In this document: in pieces, positions 8,017 through 16,542 of the stretch
Numbering within the stretch: position 1 is the stretch's first letter
Layout: each line of letters opens with the position of its first letter
Source of the DNA: VRUE01 sp963819755
GTDB taxonomy: Bacteria; Actinomycetota; Thermoleophilia; Solirubrobacterales; 70-9
Reading direction: 5' to 3'
DNA length: 64,000 nt
NCBI GenBank assembly: GCA_963819755.1
Contig: CAWFXB010000001.1
Location: 930,001-994,000 of the forward strand
Translations under genes and position numbers: made by a program
Notes under the pieces: generated by a model
What the model was told of the DNA's origin: nothing
Seen by the model: only the letters and a program-made list of their open reading frames with translations
Database searches by the model: none

Positions 8017-9111
8017 TCAGCTCAAAATCTCGCCGAGCGCTGCCAGGAAGCGGTCGTTCTCGGTCGGCGTGCCGTAGCTGACCCGGATGTGGCCGGGGTC
8101 GCCGAGGGGGGTGCCGGGCCGGACCGCTATCGACTGCTCGGCCAGGCCGGCGACGATCTCTTTCTCGTCCGCGTCGCCGAGGTCGATCCAGGAGAAGTTG
8201 GTCTGGGTCTCTGCCCTGCTCAAGCCGAGCTCGTGCAGGCCTGCCTCGACGCGGACGCGCTCGACCAGGGTGCGCTCGACCCGCTGCTCGACGTCGTCCT
8301 GGTGCAGGATCGCCTCGGCCCCCGCCGCCTGAGCGAGGGCGTTGACGCTGAAGGGCTGGCGCACGGCGTCGACCGCGGCGCGAAACTTGGTCGAGCCGAG
8401 GGCGAAGCCAACCCGCAGGCCGGCGAGGCCGTAGACCTTGCTGAAGGTGCGCAGGACGACCAGGTTGGGGAAGTCGGTGAGCAGGTCGACCGTGCAGTCG
8501 GGATCGTCAACGGTCTGGAACTCGATGTAGGCCTCGTCGAGGACGATCGTCACGTGCGCCGGGATGCGCTCGCAGAAGGCCGCGACCCGCGCCGCGGGCA
8601 GGTGGGTCCCCGTCGGGTTGTTGGGGTTGCAGACGATCGCCAGCTGGGTCGCCGCGGTGACCTCGGCCGCCATCGCATCGAGGTCATGGACCTCGCCATC
8701 GGCAAGCGGCACGCGGATCTCACGCGCACCGGTCAGCGCCGCCAGATGCGGGTACATCGAGAAGGACGGCCAGGCGAAGAGGATCTCGGCGCCGGGCTCG
8801 CAGAGCGCCTCGGCCGCGGCAAGCAGGATCTCGCAAGACCCGTTGCCGACGGCGACCCGGCCTGGCTCGACCTCGTAGCGATCGGCGATGCGCCGGCGCA
8901 GCAGCGTCGCGTCGGGGTCGGGGTAGCGGTTCATCGCACTCGCCGCCTCGCGGATCGCCTCCACCACCTTCGGGTGCGGCGGCACGGGCGACTCGTTAGA
9001 GGCGAGCTGGGCGATCCCGCCGGCGGCGATCGCCTCGGGCGCCTGCCCGGTCGGCACGCCGGCCTGGTAGCCCGGGATGCGGGCCAGCTTCTCGGCGAAG
9101 GTGACGGTCAT
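8017..9111 (-). CDS. hisC: HisC-like PLP aminotransferase (histidinol-phosphate or aromatic)
   Basis: Fold-type I aminotransferase of the HisC family. Visible features are the N-terminal ASNESP substrate loop, the conserved CNPNNPTGTH, the DEAYIEF aspartate that contacts PLP, and the Schiff-base lysine in TFSKVYGLAGLRVG. I use the ATG at 9111; the upstream TTG at 9132 adds seven residues that are not family-like. The gene follows aroH by 26 bp and belongs to the aromatic run, so it may act on phenylpyruvate or hydroxyphenylpyruvate rather than, or besides, imidazole-acetol phosphate. The fold assignment is firm, the substrate is not. Confidence 0.9.
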   Translation of the reverse strand: MTVTFAEKLARIPGYQAGVPTGQAPEAIAAGGIAQLASNESPVPPHPKVVEAIREAASAMNRYPDPDATLLRRRIADRYEVEPGRVAVGNGSCEILLAAAEALCEPGAEILFAWPSFSMYPHLAALTGAREIRVPLADGEVHDLDAMAAEVTAATQLAIVCNPNNPTGTHLPAARVAAFCERIPAHVTIVLDEAYIEFQTVDDPDCTVDLLTDFPNLVVLRTFSKVYGLAGLRVGFALGSTKFRAAVDAVRQPFSVNALAQAAGAEAILHQDDVEQRVERTLVERVRVEAGLHELGLSRAETQTNFSWIDLGDADEKEIVAGLAEQSIAVRPGTPLGDPGHIRVSYGTPTENDRFLAALGEILS

Positions 9112-9137
9112 CGGTTCATTGTGCCGACCCAAGCGCG

Positions 9138-9521
9138 TTACTGGGCCGCGTGGAGGTCGGAGCGCAGGTCCTGGGTCGCCCCGAGGTAGGCGTGTGCAGC
9201 CTTGTGGCCGGCCGGTGCGTAGTAGTGGACCATCGCTCGGATCACCCGTGGCATCGAGCCCGGCACGGGGATCTCACGGCAACAGAGCAGCGGCACCGAG
9301 TCGAGCCCGAGGCTGCGCGCGGCGACCGCCGGGAACTCCGCGTCAAGGTCGTCGGTGGTCGTGAAGAGGCAGCTGACCATCGCCTCCGGCTCGAGCTCGT
9401 TGCGCTCGAGCAGCTCCCGCACCAACTCGGTTGTCGCCGCGACGATCGCCTCCGCATCGTTGGCATCGGCTTGGACCGCGCCCCGCACAGCGAACAGCCG
9501 CTCAGCTCCGTTCTCGTCCAT
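9138..9521 (-). CDS. aroH: Monofunctional chorismate mutase, AroH type
   Basis: Rearranges chorismate to prephenate. The 127-residue protein matches the trimeric Bacillus AroH fold rather than the helical AroQ type: AVRGAVQAD carries the first active-site arginine, LLCCREIPVPG the cysteine and glutamate, and PRVIRAMV the second arginine. It is the first gene of the aroH-hisC pair and provides the mutase activity that neither TyrA nor AroF has here. It begins with ATG at 9521 and its 5' end faces the plus-strand foreign pair across a 63-base gap that should hold its promoter. Confidence 0.92.
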   Translation of the reverse strand: MDENGAERLFAVRGAVQADANDAEAIVAATTELVRELLERNELEPEAMVSCLFTTTDDLDAEFPAVAARSLGLDSVPLLCCREIPVPGSMPRVIRAMVHYYAPAGHKAAHAYLGATQDLRSDLHAAQ

Positions 9522-9584
9522 TCGCTGAATCTTCCCAGAGTGAGCAGCAGATTCGGCGGAAGCTGGGCTAGGCTGGCGCCCGCC

Positions 9585-11156
9585 ATGTCAGAGCATCTCG
9601 ATCGCCAGGAGCTGCCGCTCTTCATGTTCCCCGCCGGCCACGGCTGGACCGGCAACGAAAAAGGGACCTTCTCCGACGCCGGTGGCGAAGTCATCGTCAA
9701 CGGCGACCGCTCCTTCAAGATCGAAACGAACGGCAACGAAGAAGCCGCCGTTGCCACGTCGCCCGAAATAAGCCCGGTCGACCTGTTCGAAAAGCACGTC
9801 GTCGTCCACTCGGAGGTCAGCTTCAGCGCCCACCTCAAGACGGTGAAGCTGCGGCTCTCCTCGGGCAACATCGAAAGCGACTACGCCGAGGCGACCGTCT
9901 GGGAAACCGACGAGGACCCGGTCGCGCTGGCCTCGACCTTCGAGCGGCAGTCGATCCCCCGCGGCGAGTTCGCCGTCACCGGCAGCATCAACTGGTCCTC
10001 GGTCAAACGGGCGCAGCTGCTCGTCACCGACAACAAAGGCGGGAAACTCACCCTCTACGCGGCCGGCATCTACGCCGTGCCGACCATTCCCAACGGCCGC
10101 GTCAGCCTCGCCTTCGACGATGGCTACTCCAGCGTGACGGAAACGGTCCTGCCCCTGCTCTCCGCCCACCGCCTGCCGGCGAGCTGTTACGTGATCACCG
10201 ACATCCTCGGCCACGAAGGGCAGCTCAAACTCGCCGACCTGTACACGCTGCGCGACCAGCACGACTGGGAGATCGCCGGCCACGCGCTGACCGCCGCCGC
10301 GCACAACGAACCCGACGGCCTCGACAGCCTCGAAGGCGAAGAACTCGAAGACGAGCTCGACGGCCTGCGGGCCTGGATGGACGAACACGGCTTCCAGCGC
10401 CGCACCTTCGCCTACCCGAAGGGCGCCGCCGGCCCGGAAGTGCGGCGGATAGTCAAGAGCCAGTACGGCGGCGGGCGGGTGACGGCGCGCGGACCGGAAA
10501 CGCTGCCGGCCCGCGACGACTACATCGTCCGTGGCTGGTCGGTCAACAGCACCTTCGACACCGTCGAAGAGATCAAAGCGGCGATCACGGCGGCGTCCGA
10601 AAGGGGCGAGTGGCTGGTCCTCACCTTCCACAAAATCGTCACCACCCCGGCCGCTGAAACCGAGTTCGCCACCGCCGGCTTCGAAGAAATCGCCGACCAC
10701 GTCTACTCACTGGAGAAATCGGGCGACATCGAGGTGCTGACCGTTGCCGAGGCGATGGGCGCGCCGGTGACGGGCTCCACGGGCGGGGCCGGCGGCGGCG
10801 GGTCCAAATGGTCGGAGACCAAGGTCTTCACCATCCCGGACGAAATCAGGGTCCCCGCCGGCGACGTCGACTTCATCCCGCCGTTCTTCATCTCCCTCAC
10901 CGCGGGCCAGACGGCGAAAGTGACCAAGGTCATCCACCGCCTCAACTCGGGCACTTCGGCGACCTTCAAGCTGCAGAAAAACGGCTCCGACCTGACCGGC
11001 TTCACCGGGATCGAAGCCAAACCCGAAATCCAGACCACGGATCCGGCCGACCAGGAACTGGCCGACGGAGACAAACTCGCGATGGTCGTCACCGCCGTCA
11101 GCGGCACCCCGAAGAACCTCTCCGTGGCCGTGGTGATCGAGTACACCGTGCCGTAG
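9585..11156 (+). CDS. Polysaccharide deacetylase (NodB/CE4-like) flanked by beta-rich domains
   Basis: A 523-residue protein on the strand opposite to its neighbours. Residues 1-~168 are beta-rich and may bind carbohydrate. Residues ~170-390 are NodB-like: FDDGYSS at 177-183 (metal Asp and catalytic Asp), H233 and H240 for metal, RTFAYPKG at 273-280, and the last motif LTFHKIV around His349. The two histidines are six residues apart (H-A-L-T-A-A-A-H) instead of the usual three. A glycine-rich linker at ~397-407 leads to a second beta domain. There is no signal peptide. GAA and AAA codons are frequent where neighbouring genes prefer GAG and AAG. Together with the next gene it resembles a phage receptor-binding module; that is inference. 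Confidence 0.75.
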   Translation: MSEHLDRQELPLFMFPAGHGWTGNEKGTFSDAGGEVIVNGDRSFKIETNGNEEAAVATSPEISPVDLFEKHVVVHSEVSFSAHLKTVKLRLSSGNIESDYAEATVWETDEDPVALASTFERQSIPRGEFAVTGSINWSSVKRAQLLVTDNKGGKLTLYAAGIYAVPTIPNGRVSLAFDDGYSSVTETVLPLLSAHRLPASCYVITDILGHEGQLKLADLYTLRDQHDWEIAGHALTAAAHNEPDGLDSLEGEELEDELDGLRAWMDEHGFQRRTFAYPKGAAGPEVRRIVKSQYGGGRVTARGPETLPARDDYIVRGWSVNSTFDTVEEIKAAITAASERGEWLVLTFHKIVTTPAAETEFATAGFEEIADHVYSLEKSGDIEVLTVAEAMGAPVTGSTGGAGGGGSKWSETKVFTIPDEIRVPAGDVDFIPPFFISLTAGQTAKVTKVIHRLNSGTSATFKLQKNGSDLTGFTGIEAKPEIQTTDPADQELADGDKLAMVVTAVSGTPKNLSVAVVIEYTVP

Positions 11157-11809
11157 TGGCCGCTCCCGCCTTCCGCTCGATAGCGATGCTGGCCGGGACC
11201 AGCGGCACGACGCGGGCCTACGCCGTTCCGGAAAACGCCGCCGCCGGCGACCTGCTGTTGGTCTGGGCCTACATCGAGGCGACCGGCATCACCTTCTCGC
11301 TCTCCGGCTGGACGAAGCTGGCCGAAACCACGCAGGCGAGCGAAGGCTGGCGCGCGGTCTGCTTCGCCCTGCCCAACTGGGACGGCAAAACGACCTCCTA
11401 CACGCTGGGCTGGGGCGGCGCGAGCAAACGCAACTCCGGCGCGATCGAGGCGATCGCCGGGGCGGAAACGAAAACGCCGGTCAACGCGCAGAGCGGAGCC
11501 GGCTTCAAAGAAAACGCCTCTTCGAAAAATGCCGCGGTTGGCGGGCTGACCACGACGGTCGACGAATGCCTGCTGCTCTCGGGCGTCTTCAACGACAACG
11601 GCTCGCTCGCCACCCCCGCGACCGGCTGGACCGAGGACGGCGACCAGGCCGACTCGCCGCAGATCGCCCACCAGAACGCGGCGGCCGCGAAAGGCGAACA
11701 GCCGGGCGTCACCCACACCCTCGGCATCGCCTCGATCAGCCTGACGCTGATGCTGGCGATCCAGCCCTCGCCGATCGCGAAACGGCGCCGCTTCACCTCG
11801 GTGGGCTGA
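11156..11809 (+). CDS. Phage-tail-like beta protein of unknown function
   Basis: A 217-residue protein starting at GTG 11156, which shares one base with the preceding stop (TAGTG), so the two genes are translated together. The sequence is beta-rich, with the pattern NAAAGDLLLVWAYIEA, then SGWTKLAET and GAIEAIAG. I associate this layout with tail or appendage proteins of actinobacterial phages. No signal peptide or membrane segment is seen, and there is a basic KRRRF near the C-terminus. It shares the GAA-rich codon choice of the deacetylase. I cannot name a family with certainty. Confidence 0.6.
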   Translation: MAAPAFRSIAMLAGTSGTTRAYAVPENAAAGDLLLVWAYIEATGITFSLSGWTKLAETTQASEGWRAVCFALPNWDGKTTSYTLGWGGASKRNSGAIEAIAGAETKTPVNAQSGAGFKENASSKNAAVGGLTTTVDECLLLSGVFNDNGSLATPATGWTEDGDQADSPQIAHQNAAAAKGEQPGVTHTLGIASISLTLMLAIQPSPIAKRRRFTSVG

Positions 11810-11817
11810 GCCGCTGC

Positions 11818-12513
11818 TCAGCCGCTGCCGATGGCGGACAGCGTGGCCAGCTCGGTGGCCGAGAGGCGGCGGGCCTTGCCAATCGGGAGATCGCCCAGCT
11901 CGATCGGACCGAAGCGGACGCGCCGCAGCGCCACGACGTCGTTCCCGATCGCTTCGGCCATGCGGCGCACCTGTCGGTTACGGCCCTCGCGCAGGACGAT
12001 CTCGATCTCGCGCTCACCCAGGCGACGTACCTCGGCCGGTGCCGTCGGCCCGTCCTCCAGCTGGACCCCGCTCGCGAGACGGCGCAGATCGCCCTCGGCG
12101 GGCGGGCGGCGCAGCTGTGCCCGGTAGGCCTTCCTCACTTCGTAGCGAGGGTGCGTCAGCCGGTTGGCCAGGGCGCCGTCGTTGGTCAACAGCAACAACC
12201 CGGTCGAGTCGGCGTCGAGGCGCCCGACCGGGTAGAGCCGGGCCGGAGAGTCGACCAGCTCGACCACCGCCTTCCTGCTCCCCGGCTCGCGCGCGGTCGA
12301 GACGACGCCAGCTGGCTTGTTTACAGCCCAGACCTCGCGTGCCTCCGCTCCCACCAAGCTTCCATCGACCCGAACCTCATCGCCCTCCCCCACGTCCCGC
12401 GCCGGATCCCGCACAACCTCGCCACCCACCGTCACGCGCCCGGCCGCCACAATCACCTCAGCTTTCCGCCTCGAGGCGACTCCTCCGTGGGCGAGGAACT
12501 TGACGAGGCGCAC
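11818..12513 (-). CDS. rluB: 23S rRNA pseudouridine synthase, RluB/RsuA family
   Basis: An N-terminal S4 RNA-binding domain (LVKFLAHGGVASRRKAE) is followed by the pseudouridine synthase domain with the catalytic aspartate in GRLDADSTGLLLL and the later GRNRQVRRM motif. The 231-residue length is usual. The GTG start shares one base with the scpB stop (TAGTG). The scpA-scpB-rluB order is widely conserved in Gram-positive bacteria. The target uridine (2605 in E. coli numbering) is inferred from family, not visible. Confidence 0.93.
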   Translation of the reverse strand: MRLVKFLAHGGVASRRKAEVIVAAGRVTVGGEVVRDPARDVGEGDEVRVDGSLVGAEAREVWAVNKPAGVVSTAREPGSRKAVVELVDSPARLYPVGRLDADSTGLLLLTNDGALANRLTHPRYEVRKAYRAQLRRPPAEGDLRRLASGVQLEDGPTAPAEVRRLGEREIEIVLREGRNRQVRRMAEAIGNDVVALRRVRFGPIELGDLPIGKARRLSATELATLSAIGSG

Positions 12514-13082
12514 TACTCGGCGCGCTGTTCGCCCGCCTTAAGGAGTCGCTCGCGAAGCTCACGCTCGTCCTCGGGGGTGGGATCGAATTGCGACGGGTCC
12601 GGCAGCTGGTCGAGACCGGTGAGCCCGAAGAGGCGTTCGAACAGCTCCGTCGTCTTGAACAACGCGGCGCCGAACTGCGAGCGGCCGGACTCCTCGATCA
12701 GGCCGCGCTCGGCGAGCGTCTGCACCGCGGACTCCGAAGAGACGCCGCGGATCCGCGCCACCTCCGGCCGCGAGACCGGTTGCAGGTAGGCGACGATCGC
12801 GAGCGTCTCCGCCTGCGCCTGGGTCAGCGGCGGCGTGCGCGGCTTGGCCAGTAGCCGCCGCGCAGCGTCCTCACTGGAAGGATCGCTGGCCAGGGCAAAG
12901 CCGCCGGAGACCTCGCGCAGGACGACGCCGCGGCGCCCCTCGGCGAGATCCTCGCGCAGCAGGTCGATCGCCTCGGCTACCTGGCCCTCGGTCGCCTCGG
13001 TCGCCTCGACCAGATCGAGCACCGAGACCGGCTGTGGAGAGAGAAAGAGCAGGGCCTCGATCGTGCGGCTCAGGTCGCTCAT
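12513..13082 (-). CDS. scpB: Segregation and condensation protein B
   Basis: Tandem winged-helix partner of the kleisin ScpA in the SMC-ScpAB complex, which organises and segregates the nucleoid. The sequence starts LSRTIEALLFLSPQPVS and includes the family core LTQAQAETLAIVAYLQPVSR. At 189 residues it is of normal size. The ATG at 13082 overlaps the scpA stop by four bases, so the two subunits are coupled. The smc gene is not in the window. Confidence 0.95.
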   Translation of the reverse strand: MSDLSRTIEALLFLSPQPVSVLDLVEATEATEGQVAEAIDLLREDLAEGRRGVVLREVSGGFALASDPSSEDAARRLLAKPRTPPLTQAQAETLAIVAYLQPVSRPEVARIRGVSSESAVQTLAERGLIEESGRSQFGAALFKTTELFERLFGLTGLDQLPDPSQFDPTPEDERELRERLLKAGEQRAE

Positions 13083-13810
13083 GCCGTTCCCGCCTCTTGC
13101 CTGCGGATCTCGATCGGCCCGAGCGGTTCGCTCTGCCGCCAGGTCACCTCGCCTTTGCGGTAGAGCTCGAGCAGGGCGAACAGGGTCACCGCCTGCGTCA
13201 GCCGGTCCTCGCCGCCGAACTGCTCGTCGAAGTCGATGCTGGTGCGCCCGGAGAGCGCGTCGCGCAGGGCGCGCAGCCGTCGCTCCAGCGAGACCGTCGG
13301 GCGGATATGGCTGACGTCGACTGGGGGTGGCACGACCAGCAGGTCGCCGAGCGCCGCGCCGAGCCGCTCCGGGTCATAGGCGGCGACCGTGGCGTCGACG
13401 GCAACCCGGCGCAGGCTCGATGGCAGGGGCGCCGAGCGGTAAAGGTAGCCGCGCGCTGCCTCGAAGCGCTCCGACAGGGTCGCCGCGGCTGCACGGTAGC
13501 GGCGGTACTCGAGCAGCCGGGCCAGCAACTCCTCGACCGCCTCCTCCGGCCCCAGCTCCTCCAGCTCCGGGTCCGCCCCGGGCAGCATCAGCCGCGACTT
13601 CAGCTCCAGCAGGGAGGCGATCAGGACGAGGAACTCGGTCGCCACCTCGAGCTCGAGCTCGCCTTCGCGCTCGAGGTGCTCGATGTAAGCGACGACGACC
13701 TCGGCCAGCTCTACCTCGAGCAGGTCGACCTCCTCGCGCAACAGGACCGCGATCAGCAGATCGAACGGCCCGGCGAAGACGTCGAGCTCCAGATCGAGGT
13801 CGGCGACCAT
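13079..13810 (-). CDS. scpA: Segregation and condensation protein A (kleisin)
   Basis: Kleisin subunit that bridges SMC heads and binds ScpB. The N-terminus shows the classical FAGPFDLLIAVLLREEVDL, followed by a helical region with ATEFLVLIASLLELKSRLML; the C-terminal winged helix ends in a FALLELYRKGEVTWRQ stretch. The length of 243 residues is typical. The gene begins 64 bp after trpS ends, and the intervening DNA holds a hairpin. Confidence 0.95.
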   Translation of the reverse strand: MVADLDLELDVFAGPFDLLIAVLLREEVDLLEVELAEVVVAYIEHLEREGELELEVATEFLVLIASLLELKSRLMLPGADPELEELGPEEAVEELLARLLEYRRYRAAAATLSERFEAARGYLYRSAPLPSSLRRVAVDATVAAYDPERLGAALGDLLVVPPPVDVSHIRPTVSLERRLRALRDALSGRTSIDFDEQFGGEDRLTQAVTLFALLELYRKGEVTWRQSEPLGPIEIRRQEAGTA

Positions 13811-13838
13811 GCCCGAAGACTAGTCCCGGAGAGAGACG

Positions 13839-13873
13839 GCGACGGCGCGGACGCGAAGCGGAGCGGCCGTCGC
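13839..13873 (-). terminator. Hairpin between trpS and scpA
   Basis: GCGACGGC (13839-13846) is the exact reverse complement of GCCGTCGC (13866-13873), with a 19-base loop. It lies just after the trpS stop on the minus strand. No U-run follows in that direction, so it is at best a weak or factor-dependent terminator. Confidence 0.35.
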
Positions 13874-13874
13874 T

Positions 13875-14879
13875 TTATCTGGCGTTGGCGCCGACGCCCA
13901 TGCGCTCGCGCACCTCGGCCAGCGTCAGCGCGGCGATCGCCCGCGCCTTCTCGGCCCCGGCGGCCAGCGCCTCCTCCAACACCGCCTGGTCGGGACGCAA
14001 CTCCGCGTAGCGCTCGCGCACCGGCGCCAGCATCTCGATCACGCCCTCGGCGACGGCGGCCTTGAAATCGCCGTCGCCGGCCCTCTCGAACTCGCGCTCG
14101 ACCTCGACCGGATCGACGCCACGCACGACGGCAAGGATGTCGATCAGGTTGGTCACGCCCGGCTTGGCCTCGGCACGGACGACCTCCCGCCCCGAGTCGG
14201 TCACGGCGCTGCCGAGCTTCTTGCGGATCGCGCCGGGCTCGTCGAGGACGTAGACCGTGCCCGCCTCCGTTCCGACGGTCGTCGACATCTTCTGCTCCGG
14301 CTCCTGCAGGTCCATGATCCGTGCCCCGACCTCCGGCACGACCAGCTCCGGCACGACCAGGGTCTCACCGAAGCGGCCGTTGAAGCGGCGGGCGATCTCC
14401 CGCATCAGCTCGACGTGCTGGCGCTGGTCGTCGCCGACCGGCACCTCGGTCGCCCCGTAGGCGAGCACGTCGGCGGCCATCAGCACCGGGTAGTAGAAGA
14501 GCGCCGCCGAGGCCAGCTCGCGCTGGCGGCCCGACTTTTCCTTGAACTGGTGCATGCGGTCGAGGTCGCCGTGGGCGGTGACCGCCGAGAGCAGCCAGGT
14601 CAGCTCGGTGTGCTCGCGCACGTCGGACTGGCGGAAGAGGATGCAGCGCTCGGGGTCGAGGCCGGCGGCGAGCAGGATCGCAGCCGTGTCGTAGACGCAT
14701 TCTCGCAGCTCGACCGGGTCGTAGGTGACCGAGAGCGCGTGCAGGTCGACGATGCAGAAGATCGCCGGCTCGCCCCGCTCCTGGCCCTCGACGTACTGGC
14801 GGATCGCACCGATGTAGTTGCCGAGGTGCTTGCGGCCGGTGGGCTGGATGCCGCTGAAGATGATCGGGGCGTTGGCCAT
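13875..14879 (-). CDS. trpS: Tryptophanyl-tRNA synthetase
   Basis: Class I aminoacyl-tRNA synthetase charging tRNA-Trp. The HIGH-equivalent appears in SGIQPTGRKHLGNYIG near residues 9-24 and the KMSKS-equivalent as KMSTT near residue 198. The 334 residues fit the usual bacterial enzyme. It starts at ATG 14879, 12 bp after the upstream exporter gene. Nothing unusual is seen in the active-site motifs. Confidence 0.96.
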   Translation of the reverse strand: MANAPIIFSGIQPTGRKHLGNYIGAIRQYVEGQERGEPAIFCIVDLHALSVTYDPVELRECVYDTAAILLAAGLDPERCILFRQSDVREHTELTWLLSAVTAHGDLDRMHQFKEKSGRQRELASAALFYYPVLMAADVLAYGATEVPVGDDQRQHVELMREIARRFNGRFGETLVVPELVVPEVGARIMDLQEPEQKMSTTVGTEAGTVYVLDEPGAIRKKLGSAVTDSGREVVRAEAKPGVTNLIDILAVVRGVDPVEVEREFERAGDGDFKAAVAEGVIEMLAPVRERYAELRPDQAVLEEALAAGAEKARAIAALTLAEVRERMGVGANAR

Positions 14880-14890
14880 CCGGCCGCAGA

Positions 14891-16522
14891 CTATGCGGGC
14901 TCGGGCGTAGGCGCTTCGCTCCCAGGCGCCACCGGCTCCTCTTCAGCGCAGTCCGCGTCGGCGCCGTGGCCGCACTCGCCTGCCTGGGCCGAGCCGCGGC
15001 TTGCCACCGCCTCGACCCGGTGGCGCGGGTTTTCGATCCCGAAGCCGGCGACGATGCCGCCGGCGATCATCAGCAGGCCCGCGATAAGCACGCCGAGGTG
15101 GAAGGCCGAGGTGGATGCGTCCGAGGAGGCGGTCCGAACGCGCGCCGCGGCGGCCGGGGGGAGCTTCCCGGTCGCCGGGACCGCCAGTGGCTGCTTCTTC
15201 GCCTCGGTAATTGCGTGGCTTGCCCTCGGCCCGAGCGGACGGTTGCCGAGGTTGCCGTCGAGGGTCGAGCCGAAGCTGGCCGAGATCACCGCGCCGAGCA
15301 CGGCGATCGCCAGTAGCCCGGCCACGCGGGAGACGCCGTTGTTGACGCCCGAGGCGATGCCGACGTGGCGTTCCTCGACCGAGTCGAGCACCGTCGCGGT
15401 CAGCGGTGCCACGGTCGCCGAGAGGCCGAGGCCGAAGATCAGGATCGCGGGCAGCACCTCGGTCAGGTAGTCGGCGCTGGCGTCGACTCTGAGCAGCAGG
15501 ATCAAGCCGACCCCACCGACGATCGGCCCGCCGCACATCGGCAGCCGCGGGCCCGTCCCCGAGGCGAGCTTGCCCCAGCGCGGCGAGAGGAAGAAGAGGA
15601 TCAGCGAGATCGGCGTCGTCGCCAGGCCCGCCTCCACCGGCGAGTAGCCGCCGACCTGCTGCAGGAAGAGGCCGACGAAGAAAAGCCCGCCGATCAGACC
15701 GGCGTAGGCGCTGAGCGTGGTCAGGTTGGCGACCCAGAAGTTGCGGATCTTGAACAGGGCGAGGTCGAGCATCGGGTGGCGGGCGCGCGCCTCGCGGACC
15801 ACGAAGAGGACGAAGCAGGCGATCCCGGCGATCATCGGCACCCAGACCATCGGGTCCCCCCAGCCGTGGGTCGGCTGCTCGATCAGGGCGAAGACAGGGC
15901 CGGCCAGGCCGGCCGCCGAAAGCCCGATTCCAAGCCAGTCGATACCGCGAAAGGCATCGGGGTCGCGGCTCTCCTCGACCGAGTGCATGGTCAGCGCCAC
16001 GGTGACCGCGATCAGGGGGATGTTGACCCAGAAGACGGCCCGCCAGGAGAGGGCCTCGACCAGCGCGCCACCGCCGGCCGGGCCGAGCACGGTCGCGATC
16101 CCGGTCCAAGCGGTCCAGGTGCCCACCGCCTTGCCGCGCGCCGCGCCCTCGAAGGTGGCGGCGACGATCGCCAGCGAGCCGGGGACGAGCAGCGCCCCGG
16201 CGATCCCCTGCAGGGCACGGGCGCCGATCAGGAACTCGACGGTCGGCGCCAGAGCGCAGAGGATCGAGGTGGCGGCAAAGCCGATCAGGCCGAAGATGAA
16301 CATCCGCTTGCGGCCGAGCTGGTCGCCGAGCGAGCCGCCGACCAGGAGCAACGAGACCAGCGTCAGCATGTAGGCCTCGACCACCCACTGCTGTCCCGCC
16401 AGGCCCGCGTTCAGATCGTCGGCAACGGCCGGCAGCGCCACGTTGACCACGGTCGAGTCGAGGAAGACGACCGTCGAGCCGAGGATCGTCGCGACCAGCG
16501 TGAGGAGCTGCCGACGGGACAC
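14891..16522 (-). CDS. MFS multidrug exporter, 14-TM DHA2 (EmrB/QacA) type
   Basis: A 543-residue inner-membrane protein with about 14 hydrophobic helices. The N-terminus has the DHA2 hallmark FLDSTVVNVALPAV and then GGSLGDQLGRKRMF, the MFS loop motif. A cytoplasmic acidic tail rich in Glu, Pro and Ala follows residue ~505. Proton-driven drug export is the family function; the substrate is not predictable. It ends 11 bp before trpS and starts 20 bp after the FetB-like gene, so it may be co-transcribed with both. Confidence 0.88.
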   Translation of the reverse strand: MSRRQLLTLVATILGSTVVFLDSTVVNVALPAVADDLNAGLAGQQWVVEAYMLTLVSLLLVGGSLGDQLGRKRMFIFGLIGFAATSILCALAPTVEFLIGARALQGIAGALLVPGSLAIVAATFEGAARGKAVGTWTAWTGIATVLGPAGGGALVEALSWRAVFWVNIPLIAVTVALTMHSVEESRDPDAFRGIDWLGIGLSAAGLAGPVFALIEQPTHGWGDPMVWVPMIAGIACFVLFVVREARARHPMLDLALFKIRNFWVANLTTLSAYAGLIGGLFFVGLFLQQVGGYSPVEAGLATTPISLILFFLSPRWGKLASGTGPRLPMCGGPIVGGVGLILLLRVDASADYLTEVLPAILIFGLGLSATVAPLTATVLDSVEERHVGIASGVNNGVSRVAGLLAIAVLGAVISASFGSTLDGNLGNRPLGPRASHAITEAKKQPLAVPATGKLPPAAAARVRTASSDASTSAFHLGVLIAGLLMIAGGIVAGFGIENPRHRVEAVASRGSAQAGECGHGADADCAEEEPVAPGSEAPTPEPA

Positions 16523-16542
16523 AGGATCAGTGTAGGGAGAGG

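Noticed and set aside
9150..9584. 5' extension of the deacetylase frame by ~145 codons
   Set aside because: It runs antisense over aroH and has no family resemblance; the ATG at 9585 gives a coherent protein.
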